Notes: generated by a model from the letters alone, not told the origin. DNA of 64,000 nucleotides from Zoogloea oryzae (GCF_030161255.1 NZ_BSPX01000008.1:20586-84585), one strand, 5' to 3'; positions 1-9,610 are shown, counted from the stretch's first letter. Numbers and translations are program-made.

Positions 1-1479
1 CCCCTCGGCGCTTTGGGACAGCGCCTGCGCCTCGCCAGAGATGGCGTGGGTGGCCACCGCCGAGCGATCGGCCATCCGGGAGATCAGTTCCACGTGACGG
101 GAGATTTCCTGGGCCGCGACGCTCTGCTCGGCCAGCGAGTCGGAGATCCGGCCGACGATGTCGCCCACACCATCGGCGCGACCGGTAATGAGATCGATCG
201 ATTCGCCCGCCTTGCCGGCATGGCTCACACCGGCATTCACCCTGCCCACCGCGCTCTCGATGCAGCCGAGCACCGACTCCTTGGCACCGCGCATGTCGTT
301 CATCATCCGGCCGATCTCGTCGGTCGCGGTGGTGGTGCGCTCAGCGAGCTTGCGCACTTCGTCGGCCACCACCGCAAAGCCACGGCCAAGCTCGCCAGCC
401 CGGGCGGCCTCGATGGCGGCATTGAGCGCCAGCAGGTTGGTCTGATCGGCGATGCCCTTGATGATCGTGACCACCTCCGACGCCCTTTCGGACTCGCGCC
501 CAAGGGCCTCGACCCGCTCCACAGCGGTGCCGATCACCCCGGCGATGCCCGACATTTCGCCAACCGCGGCCTTCACGACCTGACTGCCCTCGACGGCGGC
601 CTGACTGGAATCGGAAGCCAGCCGGCGGGCCTCGGTTGCGCTGTCGGCGATCTGGTTGATCGAGGCGGTCATCTCCTGCACCGCCGCAGCCATCGCGCTG
701 GTGGAATTGTTCTGGTCGCCGACACCCTCGGCGATGCCGACCGATGCCGCGGTGAGTCGCGCAGCCAGCGCCTGAAGGCTATCTGCCGTACCCCGCGCCT
801 CGGCGAGGGTGCGCCGCAGTTCGTCCTGCATCCGCGCCACGGCTTGCACCAGGGGCCGGGATTCGATGGTCGACTTGTCGAAGGTGTAATCCAGCCGCCC
901 TGCGGAAACCCGCTGGGCAAAGTCGGAAACGACCACGCCGTCGAGCACCATGCCACGCAGCAGCCCGGCGATGTAGCACAGCAGCCCGGTCTCGACGACC
1001 ACGTAAGCTGCATGCACGAGCACCCGTCCGATCCCATCCACCTGGGGGAATACATAGACTCCGGCGCCGGTCGCCTGCAGCCAGGCAAAGCTGAGGTGAT
1101 GGACGGCGATGAGACCTGCCGCCGCGATCAACGGCCGCCAGTCACAGTAAAGCACCAGAAACGCCAGGAGCGCGAAGATGCCAAAATGGGCTTCGATGGT
1201 GCCACGGGTCTGGTGGATGAGCAGCGCCGAGAAGATCATGGCCGAGCACGCGACGGCGATCCGCGTCACCAGCCGGCCCTGAGCGCCGCGGCTGATCAGG
1301 AGCGGCACCAGGAAAGCCGGCACCCCCACCCCCAGCACGGCACCCCATTCACCAAAATAGGCGGCAACGCCGAGGCATAGCAGCAGATGCACGCCCAGGG
1401 CGCCGATCAGCAGGTTATCGGCGCGGGCGCGGAAGGAAGACAGGCCGTCGACGGACGGCCGCGAGTCGTGGGCGGTCAT
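1..1479 (-). CDS. Methyl-accepting chemotaxis protein, 3' part outside window
   Basis: Membrane chemoreceptor that would signal to CheA/CheW; 493 codons are visible and the C-terminus lies beyond the left edge. The first ~150 residues are several hydrophobic segments with short loops, including a His-His pair after LIAAAGLIAV, so this receptor has a membrane-embedded sensor rather than a large periplasmic domain. The rest is a long Ala/Ser-rich helical signalling region. The conserved hairpin tip (IADQTNLLALNAAIEAARAG, then GRGFAVVADEVRKLAERT) is near residues 340-380. The ATG at 1479 is used because the frame upstream is not family-like. Ligand unknown. Whether a CheR-binding tail exists cannot be seen. 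Confidence 0.93.
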   Translation of the reverse strand, partial: MTAHDSRPSVDGLSSFRARADNLLIGALGVHLLLCLGVAAYFGEWGAVLGVGVPAFLVPLLISRGAQGRLVTRIAVACSAMIFSALLIHQTRGTIEAHFGIFALLAFLVLYCDWRPLIAAAGLIAVHHLSFAWLQATGAGVYVFPQVDGIGRVLVHAAYVVVETGLLCYIAGLLRGMVLDGVVVSDFAQRVSAGRLDYTFDKSTIESRPLVQAVARMQDELRRTLAEARGTADSLQALAARLTAASVGIAEGVGDQNNSTSAMAAAVQEMTASINQIADSATEARRLASDSSQAAVEGSQVVKAAVGEMSGIAGVIGTAVERVEALGRESERASEVVTIIKGIADQTNLLALNAAIEAARAGELGRGFAVVADEVRKLAERTTTATDEIGRMMNDMRGAKESVLGCIESAVGRVNAGVSHAGKAGESIDLITGRADGVGDIVGRISDSLAEQSVAAQEISRHVELISRMADRSAVATHAISGEAQALSQSAEG

Positions 1480-1675
1480 GATCGGCCACCCCACGGGGGC
1501 TGCTGCACTGCGCTGCAGATGTCGCCACGCAGAACGGCCTCGACCTGCATCGACCAGAGCTGGGCAGCAGAGACGGCAAGCCACCCACCCAACAACAACC
1601 AAGGCCATACAGCCTTCAGCTGATAGCCAGCGGAACACGGGGTTCCATTACCTGCGGTCACGATCGTGGCTCCCA

Positions 1676-1700
1676 TTGAACAAGTTGAACACTTGTCCAA
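1676..1700. promoter_or_regulatory. Inverted repeat in the MCP upstream region
   Basis: TTGAACAAG (1676-1684) and CTTGTCCAA (1692-1700) are inverted arms with one mismatch around a 7-base spacer that repeats TTGAACA. It lies in the 284-bp non-coding stretch between the M14 peptidase stop and the chemoreceptor start, about 200 bp upstream of the receptor gene. It could be a regulator site. No independent evidence supports that. Confidence 0.25.
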
Positions 1701-1763
1701 TAACGACCCGATCTGTCTGTCCTTTAAATCGCGCCCTCTGCCGGCGCCTGCGGTTGCAGGCCT

Positions 1764-2906
1764 TCAGCCGGTGAGATGGGCCAGGATCGGGTTGAGCATC
1801 GCGGCGCCGAGTCGCTTGCTGCGCTCGCCGTTCCAGCCGGTGACGCCATCGGGCAGGTTGGCGTTGTCCTTGAACGGCATCTCGAGGGTGATCGACACGC
1901 AGCCGAAGCGATGGGCGACCCACTTCGACGCGAGAGTCAGCAGTTCGTCCTGGAAACGCCCCGCGAGATAGCCGTGCTCGGTCTGGAAATCCGGGCTGGC
2001 GGCCTGGAAGACTTCGACGAAGCGGGCCTGACGGGCGCGCTGGGCATCGGAAAAGCCCGGCACTTCCTCGGCGGTGGAAAAGAAGACATACGGCAGCGCC
2101 TCGTCGCCGTGGATGTCGAGGAAGAGCTCGACCCCGCTCGCTTCCATCGCGTCGCGCACGGCCAGCACTTCCGGGCTGCGCATCGCGCTGGGTGCGCGCC
2201 ACTCGCGGTTGAGGTTGGCGCCCGCGGCATTCGTGCGCAGGTTGCCGCGGATCGCGCCGTCCGGGTTCATGTTGGGCACCACATACAGCACGGCCTTCTC
2301 GCGGATGCGCCGGGCCACCGGATCGGCGCTGTCGAGCAGGCGTTCGAGCAGGCCTTCGACGAACCACTCGGCCATGCTTTCGCCCGGATGCTGGCGGGCG
2401 ATGATCCACACCGGCTGCTTGCCCGGGCCGGCGCGGCCGACGGTGACGAGATCGAGGTCGCGCCCATCGACGGTCGCGCCCAGGTTGGTGACCGATGCGA
2501 AGGCCGACATCTCGACCCGCCCCAGCAGATCCAGGTGACGTTCGTGGGAGTACGGCTCGAAGTAGGCGTAGTAGATGCTGTTGCGCTCGGGCCGGTGCTC
2601 GACGATCAGCTGGCCGTTTTCATAGCGCGTGCCGGCGATGCGGAACCAGTGGCGGCGGTCGTAGGAGGCCACGCAGCGGTAGCCGGGCCAGCCGTCGGGA
2701 TAGGCGGCGTCGGCGGCGTTCTCGAAGACGAGGCGCACGTCCTGCCCGGCCGCGCCGTGGAGCCGGAAGTGGAACCACTGGCGGAAAGTGGAACCTCCAC
2801 CCACGCCCTGGTCGGCCCGCAGGCGCAGGCGGATGTTGTCGGGGCGCTCGATGGACAGCACCTCGATGGCGCCGGCGTCGAAATTGCTGCTGATGCGGAG
2901 GGTCAT
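1764..2906 (-). CDS. M14 family zinc carboxypeptidase (cytosolic-type)
   Basis: Predicted zinc carboxypeptidase of 380 residues. An N-terminal beta-rich domain (~1-130) precedes the catalytic domain, as in the cytosolic carboxypeptidase branch of M14. Zinc ligands are visible as HPGES (His173, Glu176) and DIHGDE (His266). Substrate-binding NREW is at ~233-236 and the likely catalytic Glu342 lies in ITLEMPFKDN. NPDG and a conserved Asn-rich stretch fit the family. No signal peptide is seen, so it should be cytoplasmic. It sits 13 bp after the DUF445 gene and is the distal member of the relA-CDF-yaaA-DUF445 run. Substrate (C-terminal peptide residues or peptidoglycan fragments) cannot be told from sequence. 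Confidence 0.9.
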   Translation of the reverse strand: MTLRISSNFDAGAIEVLSIERPDNIRLRLRADQGVGGGSTFRQWFHFRLHGAAGQDVRLVFENAADAAYPDGWPGYRCVASYDRRHWFRIAGTRYENGQLIVEHRPERNSIYYAYFEPYSHERHLDLLGRVEMSAFASVTNLGATVDGRDLDLVTVGRAGPGKQPVWIIARQHPGESMAEWFVEGLLERLLDSADPVARRIREKAVLYVVPNMNPDGAIRGNLRTNAAGANLNREWRAPSAMRSPEVLAVRDAMEASGVELFLDIHGDEALPYVFFSTAEEVPGFSDAQRARQARFVEVFQAASPDFQTEHGYLAGRFQDELLTLASKWVAHRFGCVSITLEMPFKDNANLPDGVTGWNGERSKRLGAAMLNPILAHLTG

Positions 2907-2919
2907 GGCGAGGCGGAAA

Positions 2920-4188
2920 TCAGCTGATGAGGTGGGTGACGGCGTACAGCACGAGGCCGATCAGGCCGCCGACGAGGGTGCCGTTGAGCCGGATGAACTG
3001 CAGGTCGCGGCCGACGCTCTGCTCGATCTCGCGCACCAGGTCTTCGTCGTTCCAGGCGCGCACGGTGCCGGCGATGTGGCGCGACAGCCCTTCGCGCAGC
3101 TCGGGCGCCAGGGCCTCGACGCTCTGCTCGATGTGCTCGTTGACCGAATCGCGCAGGGCCGGATTGGTGGCGAGGCTGGCGCCGATGGCGCTGGCGGCCG
3201 AGGCGATCTTGCGGCGCACACGCGAATCGGGCTTCGCCAGGTCGCTCGCCAGCCAGCCGCGCAGGTCTTCCCACAGCCCCTGCAGATAGGTGCCGACACC
3301 GGGGTGGGCGAGGAAATCACGCTTGGCCTGCTCGATGCGGGCGCGGAAGCCCTCGTCGTGCTGGAGGCGTTCGATGTAGCGGTGGATGACCTCGTCGAAG
3401 GCCGCGCGGCGCGGGTGGTTCGGATCGTTGGCAACTTCGGCGAGCAGGCCGTTCACCCCGGTGACGATACCGTTGGCGACCTTCTCGCCCAGTTCGGCAG
3501 GGTTGATGCCGACGAGGCCCAGCATGGCGACGATCTTCGGGTATTCCTTGTTCGCCACGTCCACGATCATGCCCGCAAAACCCTGCTGCACGCCGGGCTG
3601 GCCGAGCCAGTCGGCCAGCTTGGAGAGGCCATCGTCGAGCAGGCCCTGGTGGCGGCGATCCTCGGTGAGCAGATTGAGGACGCGACCCACGGTGCCGGCC
3701 AGGTCGAGATCGCCGGCGCGGCGGCGCAGGGCGTGGAGCACCAGCCTGCGCACCCGCCGGTCGTCCATGAAATCCAGCGACTGGACCGCCACCACCGCCA
3801 GCCGGTCGGCCAGCAGGCGGGCGTTGCGCTCGTCCTGCAGCCACGCGGCGATGCGCTCGGCCGGGTTGGCGGCGCGCAGGCGGCCAACGAGGGAATGGGT
3901 GTCGAGGAACTTGTCGCGGATGAACACCGCCAGGTTGTCGGCCAGCCGCGCCTTGTTGCGGGGCAGGATGGCCGTATGGGGAATCGGCAGGCCCAGGGGC
4001 CGGCGGAACAGCGCCACCACCGCAAACCAGTCGGCCATGGCGCCGATCATCGCCGCCTCGGCGAAAGCCGCCAGCCAGGGCAGGCCCTCGCGGCGGGCGA
4101 AGACGAACAGCACCGTGACGGCCACCAGCAGCCCGGTGGCGAGGAGCTTCATGCGGGCCAGCGCGGCCGCTTTTTCGGGAGATGCCAT
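2920..4188 (-). CDS. DUF445 family membrane protein (YjiN-like)
   Basis: DUF445-family protein of 422 residues with no assigned biochemical activity. One or two hydrophobic segments sit at the N-terminus (~15-65, including GAMADWFAVVALFRRPLGLPIPHTAI, the family signature), a long helical, charged middle follows, and a single C-terminal hydrophobic helix (~400-420) ends the protein. That layout suggests an inner-membrane protein with a large helical domain. The gene starts 14 bp after the yaaA stop and ends 13 bp before the M14 peptidase, so co-transcription is likely. Nothing in the context points to a specific substrate. Confidence 0.88.
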   Translation of the reverse strand: MASPEKAAALARMKLLATGLLVAVTVLFVFARREGLPWLAAFAEAAMIGAMADWFAVVALFRRPLGLPIPHTAILPRNKARLADNLAVFIRDKFLDTHSLVGRLRAANPAERIAAWLQDERNARLLADRLAVVAVQSLDFMDDRRVRRLVLHALRRRAGDLDLAGTVGRVLNLLTEDRRHQGLLDDGLSKLADWLGQPGVQQGFAGMIVDVANKEYPKIVAMLGLVGINPAELGEKVANGIVTGVNGLLAEVANDPNHPRRAAFDEVIHRYIERLQHDEGFRARIEQAKRDFLAHPGVGTYLQGLWEDLRGWLASDLAKPDSRVRRKIASAASAIGASLATNPALRDSVNEHIEQSVEALAPELREGLSRHIAGTVRAWNDEDLVREIEQSVGRDLQFIRLNGTLVGGLIGLVLYAVTHLIS

Positions 4189-4202
4189 CTGCCCTGCCCC
4201 CT

Positions 4203-4988
4203 TCAGTCGAGCCGCCGGCGGAAGACCCAGTGGCCTTCGTCGGAGGCTTCCGGTGCGAAGGCGTAGCCGTCGCTGTTGAAATCCTTGAGCTGCTCTACCG
4301 CTTCGACGCCGTGGGTGATGGCGTGGCGGGCCATCAGGCCGCGGGCACGCTTGGCGTAGAAGCTGATGATCTTGTAGCGCCCGCCCTTCCAGTCTTCAAA
4401 CGCCAGGTTGAGCAGCCGCCCCTTGAGCTTGGCCGGCTTGACGGACTTGAAGTATTCCTCGGAGGCCAGATTGACCAGCACCGGCTCGCGGCCGGCGTCG
4501 GCTTCGCCTTCGAGCAGGCGGTTGAGGGCGTCGGTCTGGGTCATGCCCCAGAAGGCGTACAGATCCTTGCCACGGCCATTCTTGAAGCGGGTGCCCATCT
4601 CGAGGCGGTAGGCCTGCATCAGATCAAGCGGACGCAGCAGGCCGTACAGGCCGGAGAGGATGCGCAGGTGGCGCTGGGCGTAGTCGAGCTGGGCCTCGGT
4701 GAGGGTGCGGGCGTCGAGGCCGTCGTACACGTCGCCATTGAAGGCGAGCACCGCCGGGCGGGCGTTGTCGGCCGAGAACGGGCGCGACCACTCGGCGTAG
4801 CGGGCCACGTTGAGGGCGGCGAGCTGATCCGACAGGCTCATCAGCTCGGCCACCTGGGCGTGGGAGAGCTCACGCAGGCCGGCGATCAGCTCGGCGGCAT
4901 CGTCGAGGTAGTCGGGCTGGGTGTGACGGGGCGTGGCGAGGGGCGACTCGTAATCGAGGGCCTTGGCGGGGGACAACACGAAAATCAT
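4203..4988 (-). CDS. yaaA: Peroxide stress protein YaaA (DUF328/UPF0246)
   Basis: YaaA-family protein, 261 residues, close to the usual family length. In E. coli YaaA limits oxidative DNA damage by lowering free iron; that role is carried over from the family. The start MIFVLSPAKALD is the canonical N-terminus and fixes the ATG at 4988 although the frame stays open upstream. Other signatures are FNGDVYDGL, RILSGLYGLLRPLD, YRLEMGT and LVNLASEEYFKSV. It lies 23 bp downstream of the CDF transporter gene in the same direction. A metal exporter beside an iron/peroxide-linked gene is suggestive but not proof of joint function. Confidence 0.95.
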   Translation of the reverse strand: MIFVLSPAKALDYESPLATPRHTQPDYLDDAAELIAGLRELSHAQVAELMSLSDQLAALNVARYAEWSRPFSADNARPAVLAFNGDVYDGLDARTLTEAQLDYAQRHLRILSGLYGLLRPLDLMQAYRLEMGTRFKNGRGKDLYAFWGMTQTDALNRLLEGEADAGREPVLVNLASEEYFKSVKPAKLKGRLLNLAFEDWKGGRYKIISFYAKRARGLMARHAITHGVEAVEQLKDFNSDGYAFAPEASDEGHWVFRRRLD

Positions 4989-5011
4989 GATGCAGGCGCA
5001 ACCAGTTGAAT

Positions 5012-5884
5012 TCAGGGAAGAGGTTCGAGGTGGGTCGTCACCTCGGTGCCGGGCAACACCCCGGCCAGGGCGGATTCTATTTCGTCCAGCAGCGAATGGC
5101 CTTCGCGCACCGTCCATTCGCCCGGCACCAGCACCGTGAGCTGCACGAAGGCCGACACGCCGGCCCGCCGGGTTCGCAGATTCCGGTAGCTCACGCCGCG
5201 GGCGCGAAAGCCTTCGAGCACGGCCTCGGCGCGGGCCAGCGCTTCGGGTTCGAGGCTGCGGTCCATCAGCCCATCGACGGATTCGCGCACCAGCCGCACG
5301 GCCTCGCGGGTGATGTTGAGGCCCACCGCGATGGCGATCAGCGGATCGAGGATCAGCCAGCCAGTGAAGGCCACCAGCCCCACGCCGGCGATCACGCCGA
5401 ATGATGTCCACACGTCGGTCATCAGGTGGCGCGAATCGGCCTTGAGGGCGATGGAGTTGAAGCGCTCGCCGGCCCGCCCGAGCACCCGGGCGACCACCAG
5501 ATTGACCGCCGTCGCCACCGCCGACCACGCGAGGCCCCAGCCCGGCGATTCGATGTCCTTGGGCTGGATGAGTCTTTCAGCGCCGGCCCAGATGATGCCG
5601 ACCGAGGCGCCGAGGATGAGGATGCCTTCAAAGCCGCTGGAAAAGTATTCGGCCTTGCCATGGCCAAACGGGTGCTGGCGATCAGCCGGCGCCCGGGTGA
5701 CGATGATCATCCACAACGCGAACGACGCGCCGGCCAGGTTGACGAAGGATTCCAGCGCATCGGACAGCAGCCCGACGGAGCCGGTGATCCACCACGCAAA
5801 GGTCTTGAAAGCGATGGTCGAGACAGCCGCCGCGATCGACAGCCACGCGAAGTGGTGGCGGTCCATGCCGGTGCTGCCGGTCAT
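5012..5884 (-). CDS. Cation diffusion facilitator family transporter
   Basis: Inner-membrane divalent metal/proton antiporter of the CDF family, 290 residues, with about six membrane segments and a cytoplasmic C-terminal domain (~205-290). Metal-site motifs are SDALES in TM2 (Asp42) and ADSRHLMTD in TM5 (His153, Asp157); HPFGHGK follows TM2. Aligned by eye to E. coli YiiP, the fourth ligand position (YiiP Asp49) is Ser46, so the metal site is not the strict DD-HD zinc type and specificity may differ (iron, zinc or other). The gene begins 3 bp after the relA stop, so it is almost certainly in the same transcript. Confidence 0.92.
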   Translation of the reverse strand: MTGSTGMDRHHFAWLSIAAAVSTIAFKTFAWWITGSVGLLSDALESFVNLAGASFALWMIIVTRAPADRQHPFGHGKAEYFSSGFEGILILGASVGIIWAGAERLIQPKDIESPGWGLAWSAVATAVNLVVARVLGRAGERFNSIALKADSRHLMTDVWTSFGVIAGVGLVAFTGWLILDPLIAIAVGLNITREAVRLVRESVDGLMDRSLEPEALARAEAVLEGFRARGVSYRNLRTRRAGVSAFVQLTVLVPGEWTVREGHSLLDEIESALAGVLPGTEVTTHLEPLP

Positions 5885-5887
5885 CGC

Positions 5888-8104
5888 TCAGCCGCGCTCC
5901 ACGTCGGTCACGCCCTTCACTTCGCGGATCAGGGTGAGCGCCCGCTGGATCTGCTGCACGCCCTGCACCTCGAGGGTGAAGCGCATCCGCGCCGAGCCCT
6001 TGCGGCTGAGGGTGTTCACGGCGATCACGTTGAGCTTCTCCTTCGAGAGCACTTCGGAGATGTCGCGCAGGAGGCCCTGGCGGTCCATCGCGTGCACCAG
6101 GATATCCACCGGGAACACGGCGTCCTTGGCCGCCCCGGCGCGGCCGGTGCCGCCCCACTCGGCGCTCACCAGGCGCTCCGGATGGCGCTTGACGAGGGAC
6201 TGGAAGTCGCGGCACTCGACCCGGTGGATCGACACGCCACGGCCGCGGGTGACGTAGCCCTGGATCGCGTCCGGCGGCGCCGGCTTGCAGCAGCGGCCCA
6301 GCGAGGTCATCAGCTTGCCGACACCGACGATGAGGATGGTGTCGCCTGCATCGCCCGCGTGGCTCTTGCCGATGACGACCTCGGGCTCTTCGGCGGCGGT
6401 TTCGTCCGCATCGACGCCGCGCAGCGCGGTCTGGATCGCCCGCGGGCCCACCTCGCCACGCCCGGCGGCGATGAACAGCGCCTCGGCGTTCTTGAAGCCC
6501 AGCCGCGTGGCGAGCTCGTCGATGTTGGCCTGGCCGTGGCCTTCGCGCTGGATTTCCTTGACCAGCACGCTGCGCCCGCGGACCAGCATTTCCTCTTCTT
6601 CGAGGGCGCTGAAGTACTGCTTGATCTTCTGTTTGGCCCGCGGCGTGGCCACGTAGCCCTGCTGCGGGTTGAGCCAGTCGCGGGACGGCCCGCCTTCCTT
6701 GGTGGACATGATCTCCACCGTCTGGCCGTTTTCGAGGGGCGTGTTGAGGGTGACCAGCTGGCCATTGACCTTGGCACCCCGGCAGCGGTGGCCTAGATCG
6801 GTGTGCACCCGGTAGGCGAAATCGATGGGCGTGGCGCCGCGGGGCATGTCGATCACGCGGCCCTGGGGCGTCAGCACGTAGATCGTGTCGTCCAGCGAGG
6901 CGCGCTTGAACTGCTCGACCCAGTCGGCCGCGTCGGTCACCTCGTCGCGCCAAGACAGCAGGCTGCGCAGCAGCGCGATCTTCTCGTCGTAGTCGGCGTT
7001 GGTGGCGTTGCCGCTGCCTTCCTTGTAGCGCCAGTGGGCCGCGACGCCCAGCTCGGCGTGGTTGTGCATGCCGTGGGTGCGGATCTGGACTTCCAGCGAG
7101 CGGCCGTCGGCGGCATACACCGCGGTGTGCAGCGACTGGTAGTTGTTGCCCTTGGGCATCGAGATGTAGTCGTCGAACTCCTTGGGGATCGGCGTCCAGA
7201 TCTGATGCACGATGCCCAGCACGGCGTAGCAGTCCTTCACCTCATGGACCAGCACGCGCAGTGCGCGCACGTCGAAGATCTGCGAGAAATCCAGCCGCTT
7301 GGCGCGCATCTTGTTGTAGATGCTGTAGATGTGCTTGGGCCGGCCATAGACGTCGGCCTTGATGCCGATGGCGGCGATCTCGTTCTTGAGGCGCGCCACC
7401 GAATCGACGATGAACTGCTCGCGCTCCACCCGCCGCTCGTCGAGCATCCGGGCGATGCGCTTGTAGGTTTCGGGCTCGAGGAAGCGGAAGGACAGATCCT
7501 CCAGCTCCCACTTGAGCTGCCAGATGCCCAGCCGGTTGGCGAGCGGCGCGTAGATGTCGAGGCTCTCGCGGGCGATGGATTCGCGGATCACGCCCGGGTG
7601 ATCGGTGAAGTAGCGCAGCGTTTGCGTGCGCGACGCCACCCGCAGCAGCACTACGCGGATGTCCTCGACCATCGCCAGCAGCATCTTGCGCAGCACTTCG
7701 CTCTGGGCGCGGATCTCCGGCGCACTGGTGGAGGTGTTCATGCGGGTGATGACACGCAGGCCGTTGAGACGGCGCAGGCCATCCACCAGCCGCGCGACGG
7801 TATCGCCAAAACGCAGCGTGATCTCGTCGGTGGGATGGAGCAGCACGTCGCCCACCGCAAAGCACAGCGCGGCGATCCGCGCGTCGGCGTCGAGGCGCAG
7901 GGACGCCACGATGAGCGCCGTACCGAGGGCGTGGGGCCACACCGGCTCGCGGGTGCCAAGGCTGCGATCGGCATACAGTGCCTGGGCCCACTCGTGGGCC
8001 TCGGCAACCCGGCGGACGTCTTCGGGAAGCAATCCTTCGCTCAGCAGCGCGAGGGCGGAGGATGGGGATGCGGACTGGGAAATCGAATGCGTAACGGCGA
8101 CCAT
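5888..8104 (-). CDS. relA: RelA-type (p)ppGpp synthetase
   Basis: Long RelA/SpoT homologue of 738 residues that makes the stringent-response alarmone from ATP and GTP/GDP. Domains in order: degenerate hydrolase region (~30-190), synthetase (~230-350, with YGRPKHIYSIYNKM, QIFDVRALRV and MPKGNNYQSLHT), TGS (~395-460), helical and zinc-finger-type linker (GRCCKPAPPDAI), and ACT (~665-738). The catalytic HDxxED of the hydrolase is replaced (LCFAVGDVL at ~80-89), so this is RelA-like and probably cannot degrade ppGpp. A separate SpoT should exist elsewhere. It is the first gene of a tight minus-strand run and is divergent from mtfA, with 114 bp between them. Confidence 0.95.
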   Translation of the reverse strand: MVAVTHSISQSASPSSALALLSEGLLPEDVRRVAEAHEWAQALYADRSLGTREPVWPHALGTALIVASLRLDADARIAALCFAVGDVLLHPTDEITLRFGDTVARLVDGLRRLNGLRVITRMNTSTSAPEIRAQSEVLRKMLLAMVEDIRVVLLRVASRTQTLRYFTDHPGVIRESIARESLDIYAPLANRLGIWQLKWELEDLSFRFLEPETYKRIARMLDERRVEREQFIVDSVARLKNEIAAIGIKADVYGRPKHIYSIYNKMRAKRLDFSQIFDVRALRVLVHEVKDCYAVLGIVHQIWTPIPKEFDDYISMPKGNNYQSLHTAVYAADGRSLEVQIRTHGMHNHAELGVAAHWRYKEGSGNATNADYDEKIALLRSLLSWRDEVTDAADWVEQFKRASLDDTIYVLTPQGRVIDMPRGATPIDFAYRVHTDLGHRCRGAKVNGQLVTLNTPLENGQTVEIMSTKEGGPSRDWLNPQQGYVATPRAKQKIKQYFSALEEEEMLVRGRSVLVKEIQREGHGQANIDELATRLGFKNAEALFIAAGRGEVGPRAIQTALRGVDADETAAEEPEVVIGKSHAGDAGDTILIVGVGKLMTSLGRCCKPAPPDAIQGYVTRGRGVSIHRVECRDFQSLVKRHPERLVSAEWGGTGRAGAAKDAVFPVDILVHAMDRQGLLRDISEVLSKEKLNVIAVNTLSRKGSARMRFTLEVQGVQQIQRALTLIREVKGVTDVERG

Positions 8105-8218
8105 GCCGACATTATCCTATAGGCTGCCGATGCAGCGTTTGATCTTGATCGTACCGGCGGTGACGGGCGGCACGCCCATCCCGCCGAAAGCCAGCCCTTC
8201 GACCAGCGATTTCCCCCG

Positions 8219-8998
8219 ATGTTCTCAGCCTTCCGAAAATGGCGCCGGCGCCGCGCCGCCAGCCGCATGCAGGTTCCGCCCGAGCAGTGGAACCGCGTCG
8301 AAGCCCGCCTGCCCTTCCTCGCCTACCTGCCGCCCGACGAGTTGCCCACCCTGCGCCAGATGGCGCTGGAGTTCCTGGCCGAAAAGGAAGTCCACGGCGC
8401 CGAAGGCCTCGTCGTCACCGACGACATGCTCCTCTCCATCGCCCTGCAGGCCTGCCTGCCGGTGCTGCACATCGGCCTCGACGCCTACGCCGGATGGATC
8501 GGCATCGTGGTGTATCCGGGCGATTTCGTGATCCCCCGCAGCATCGTCGACGAAGACGGCGTGGTGCACGAATACGACGACGAGGTGCTGGGCGAAGCCT
8601 GGGAAGGCGGGCCGGTGATCCTTTCGTGGTCCGAAGACACGGGCGCCGTCGACGGCATCAACGTGGTGATCCACGAATTCGCCCACAAGCTCGACATGGG
8701 CAATGGCGAGGTGGACGGTTTCCCCGCCCTGCCCCCCGACATGAGCCCCGAAGCCTGGGCCGCGGCCTTCCAGCCGGCCTACGACGACTTCTGCCAGCGG
8801 GTGGACGACGGCGAGGACACCGCCCTCGACCCCTACGGCGCCGATCATCCGTCGGAGTTCTTCGCGGTGATGAGCGAGGCCTTCTTCGAGACGCCGGGCC
8901 TGCTCCGCCACGAATACCCGGACGTCTACACCCAGCTTTCCCGTTATTACCGCCAGGAGCCAGCGACCCGCGAAGGGCAGCCCGGATCAGGTGAATAG
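8219..8998 (+). CDS. mtfA: MtfA-like zinc-dependent peptidase (M90)
   Basis: Cytosolic metallopeptidase of 259 residues. In E. coli MtfA binds the repressor Mlc and influences glucose PTS expression; here that role is only inferred. The zinc-binding helix HEFAHKLD (His152, Glu153, His156) is intact, followed by a Glu-containing stretch (PSEFFAVMSEAFFE) that likely supplies the third ligand. The N-terminus is rich in Arg (residues 6-16) with no signal peptide. It is divergent from relA and followed after 90 bp by the host-attachment-family gene. Confidence 0.93.
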   Translation: MFSAFRKWRRRRAASRMQVPPEQWNRVEARLPFLAYLPPDELPTLRQMALEFLAEKEVHGAEGLVVTDDMLLSIALQACLPVLHIGLDAYAGWIGIVVYPGDFVIPRSIVDEDGVVHEYDDEVLGEAWEGGPVILSWSEDTGAVDGINVVIHEFAHKLDMGNGEVDGFPALPPDMSPEAWAAAFQPAYDDFCQRVDDGEDTALDPYGADHPSEFFAVMSEAFFETPGLLRHEYPDVYTQLSRYYRQEPATREGQPGSGE

Positions 8999-9088
8999 CA
9001 TTGCCGAAACAATTCTTTGCTAGTTGGCCGGGCGCTGTCTAAAGTGACTAGGCCGCTGTGGCATTTCCGACAATGTGGAGAGTGATTC

Positions 9089-9529
9089 ATGGCCATTACG
9101 TGGATTCTGGTAGCCAACGCAAGCCTCGCCCGACTGTATGCAAACTTCGGTCCCAAGCAGGGACTCAAGCTCGTAAAGGAACTCGTCCATCCCGAAAGCC
9201 GCATGAAAAATGCCGAACTGTCGTCCGATCGCGCCGGCCAGATGCAGGCCAGCGGCAGCGGCCACGGCGCCCGGGAGCAGCAGACCCCACCCAAGCTCAA
9301 CGCCGCCAAGCAGTTTGCCCAGGCCCTCGCCAAAGAGCTCTACCTCGGCCGAAGCCGCAACGAATTTGCCCGCGCGATCCTCGTCGCGCCGCCGTCGTTC
9401 ATGGGCATGATCAACGCTAATCTCGACGGCCCCACGGCCCAGATGATCACCGACCGCCTCGAGAAGGATTACACCAAAACCTCCGAACCCGACCTGCGTG
9501 GTCACCTCGGCAACTGCATGCTCGTTTGA
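9089..9529 (+). CDS. Host attachment family protein
   Basis: Small protein of 146 residues in the family annotated as 'host attachment protein' (AtsE-like, first linked to plant attachment in Agrobacterium). It starts ITWILVANASLARLYA, a typical N-terminal strand, and has FARAILVAPPSFMG in the second half, a fold resembling eRF1/baeRF-type domains. No signal peptide or membrane segment is visible, so a direct surface role is doubtful. A GGAGAG ribosome site precedes the ATG. A hairpin terminator candidate lies 80 bp downstream, so it may be monocistronic. Confidence 0.85.
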   Translation: MAITWILVANASLARLYANFGPKQGLKLVKELVHPESRMKNAELSSDRAGQMQASGSGHGAREQQTPPKLNAAKQFAQALAKELYLGRSRNEFARAILVAPPSFMGMINANLDGPTAQMITDRLEKDYTKTSEPDLRGHLGNCMLV

Positions 9530-9610
9530 CCTCCCCGCGTGCTCCCTCGGGCTCCGGTGGCATGACGCACCCCGGAACGCGCATTTAGCCTGAGGGAAAC
9601 ACCGCGCTTT

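Noticed and set aside
13..1380. Long plus-strand open frame opposite the chemoreceptor
   Set aside because: The minus strand encodes a clear chemoreceptor with the conserved tip; the plus frame is rich in His/Arg/Gly and unlike any family.
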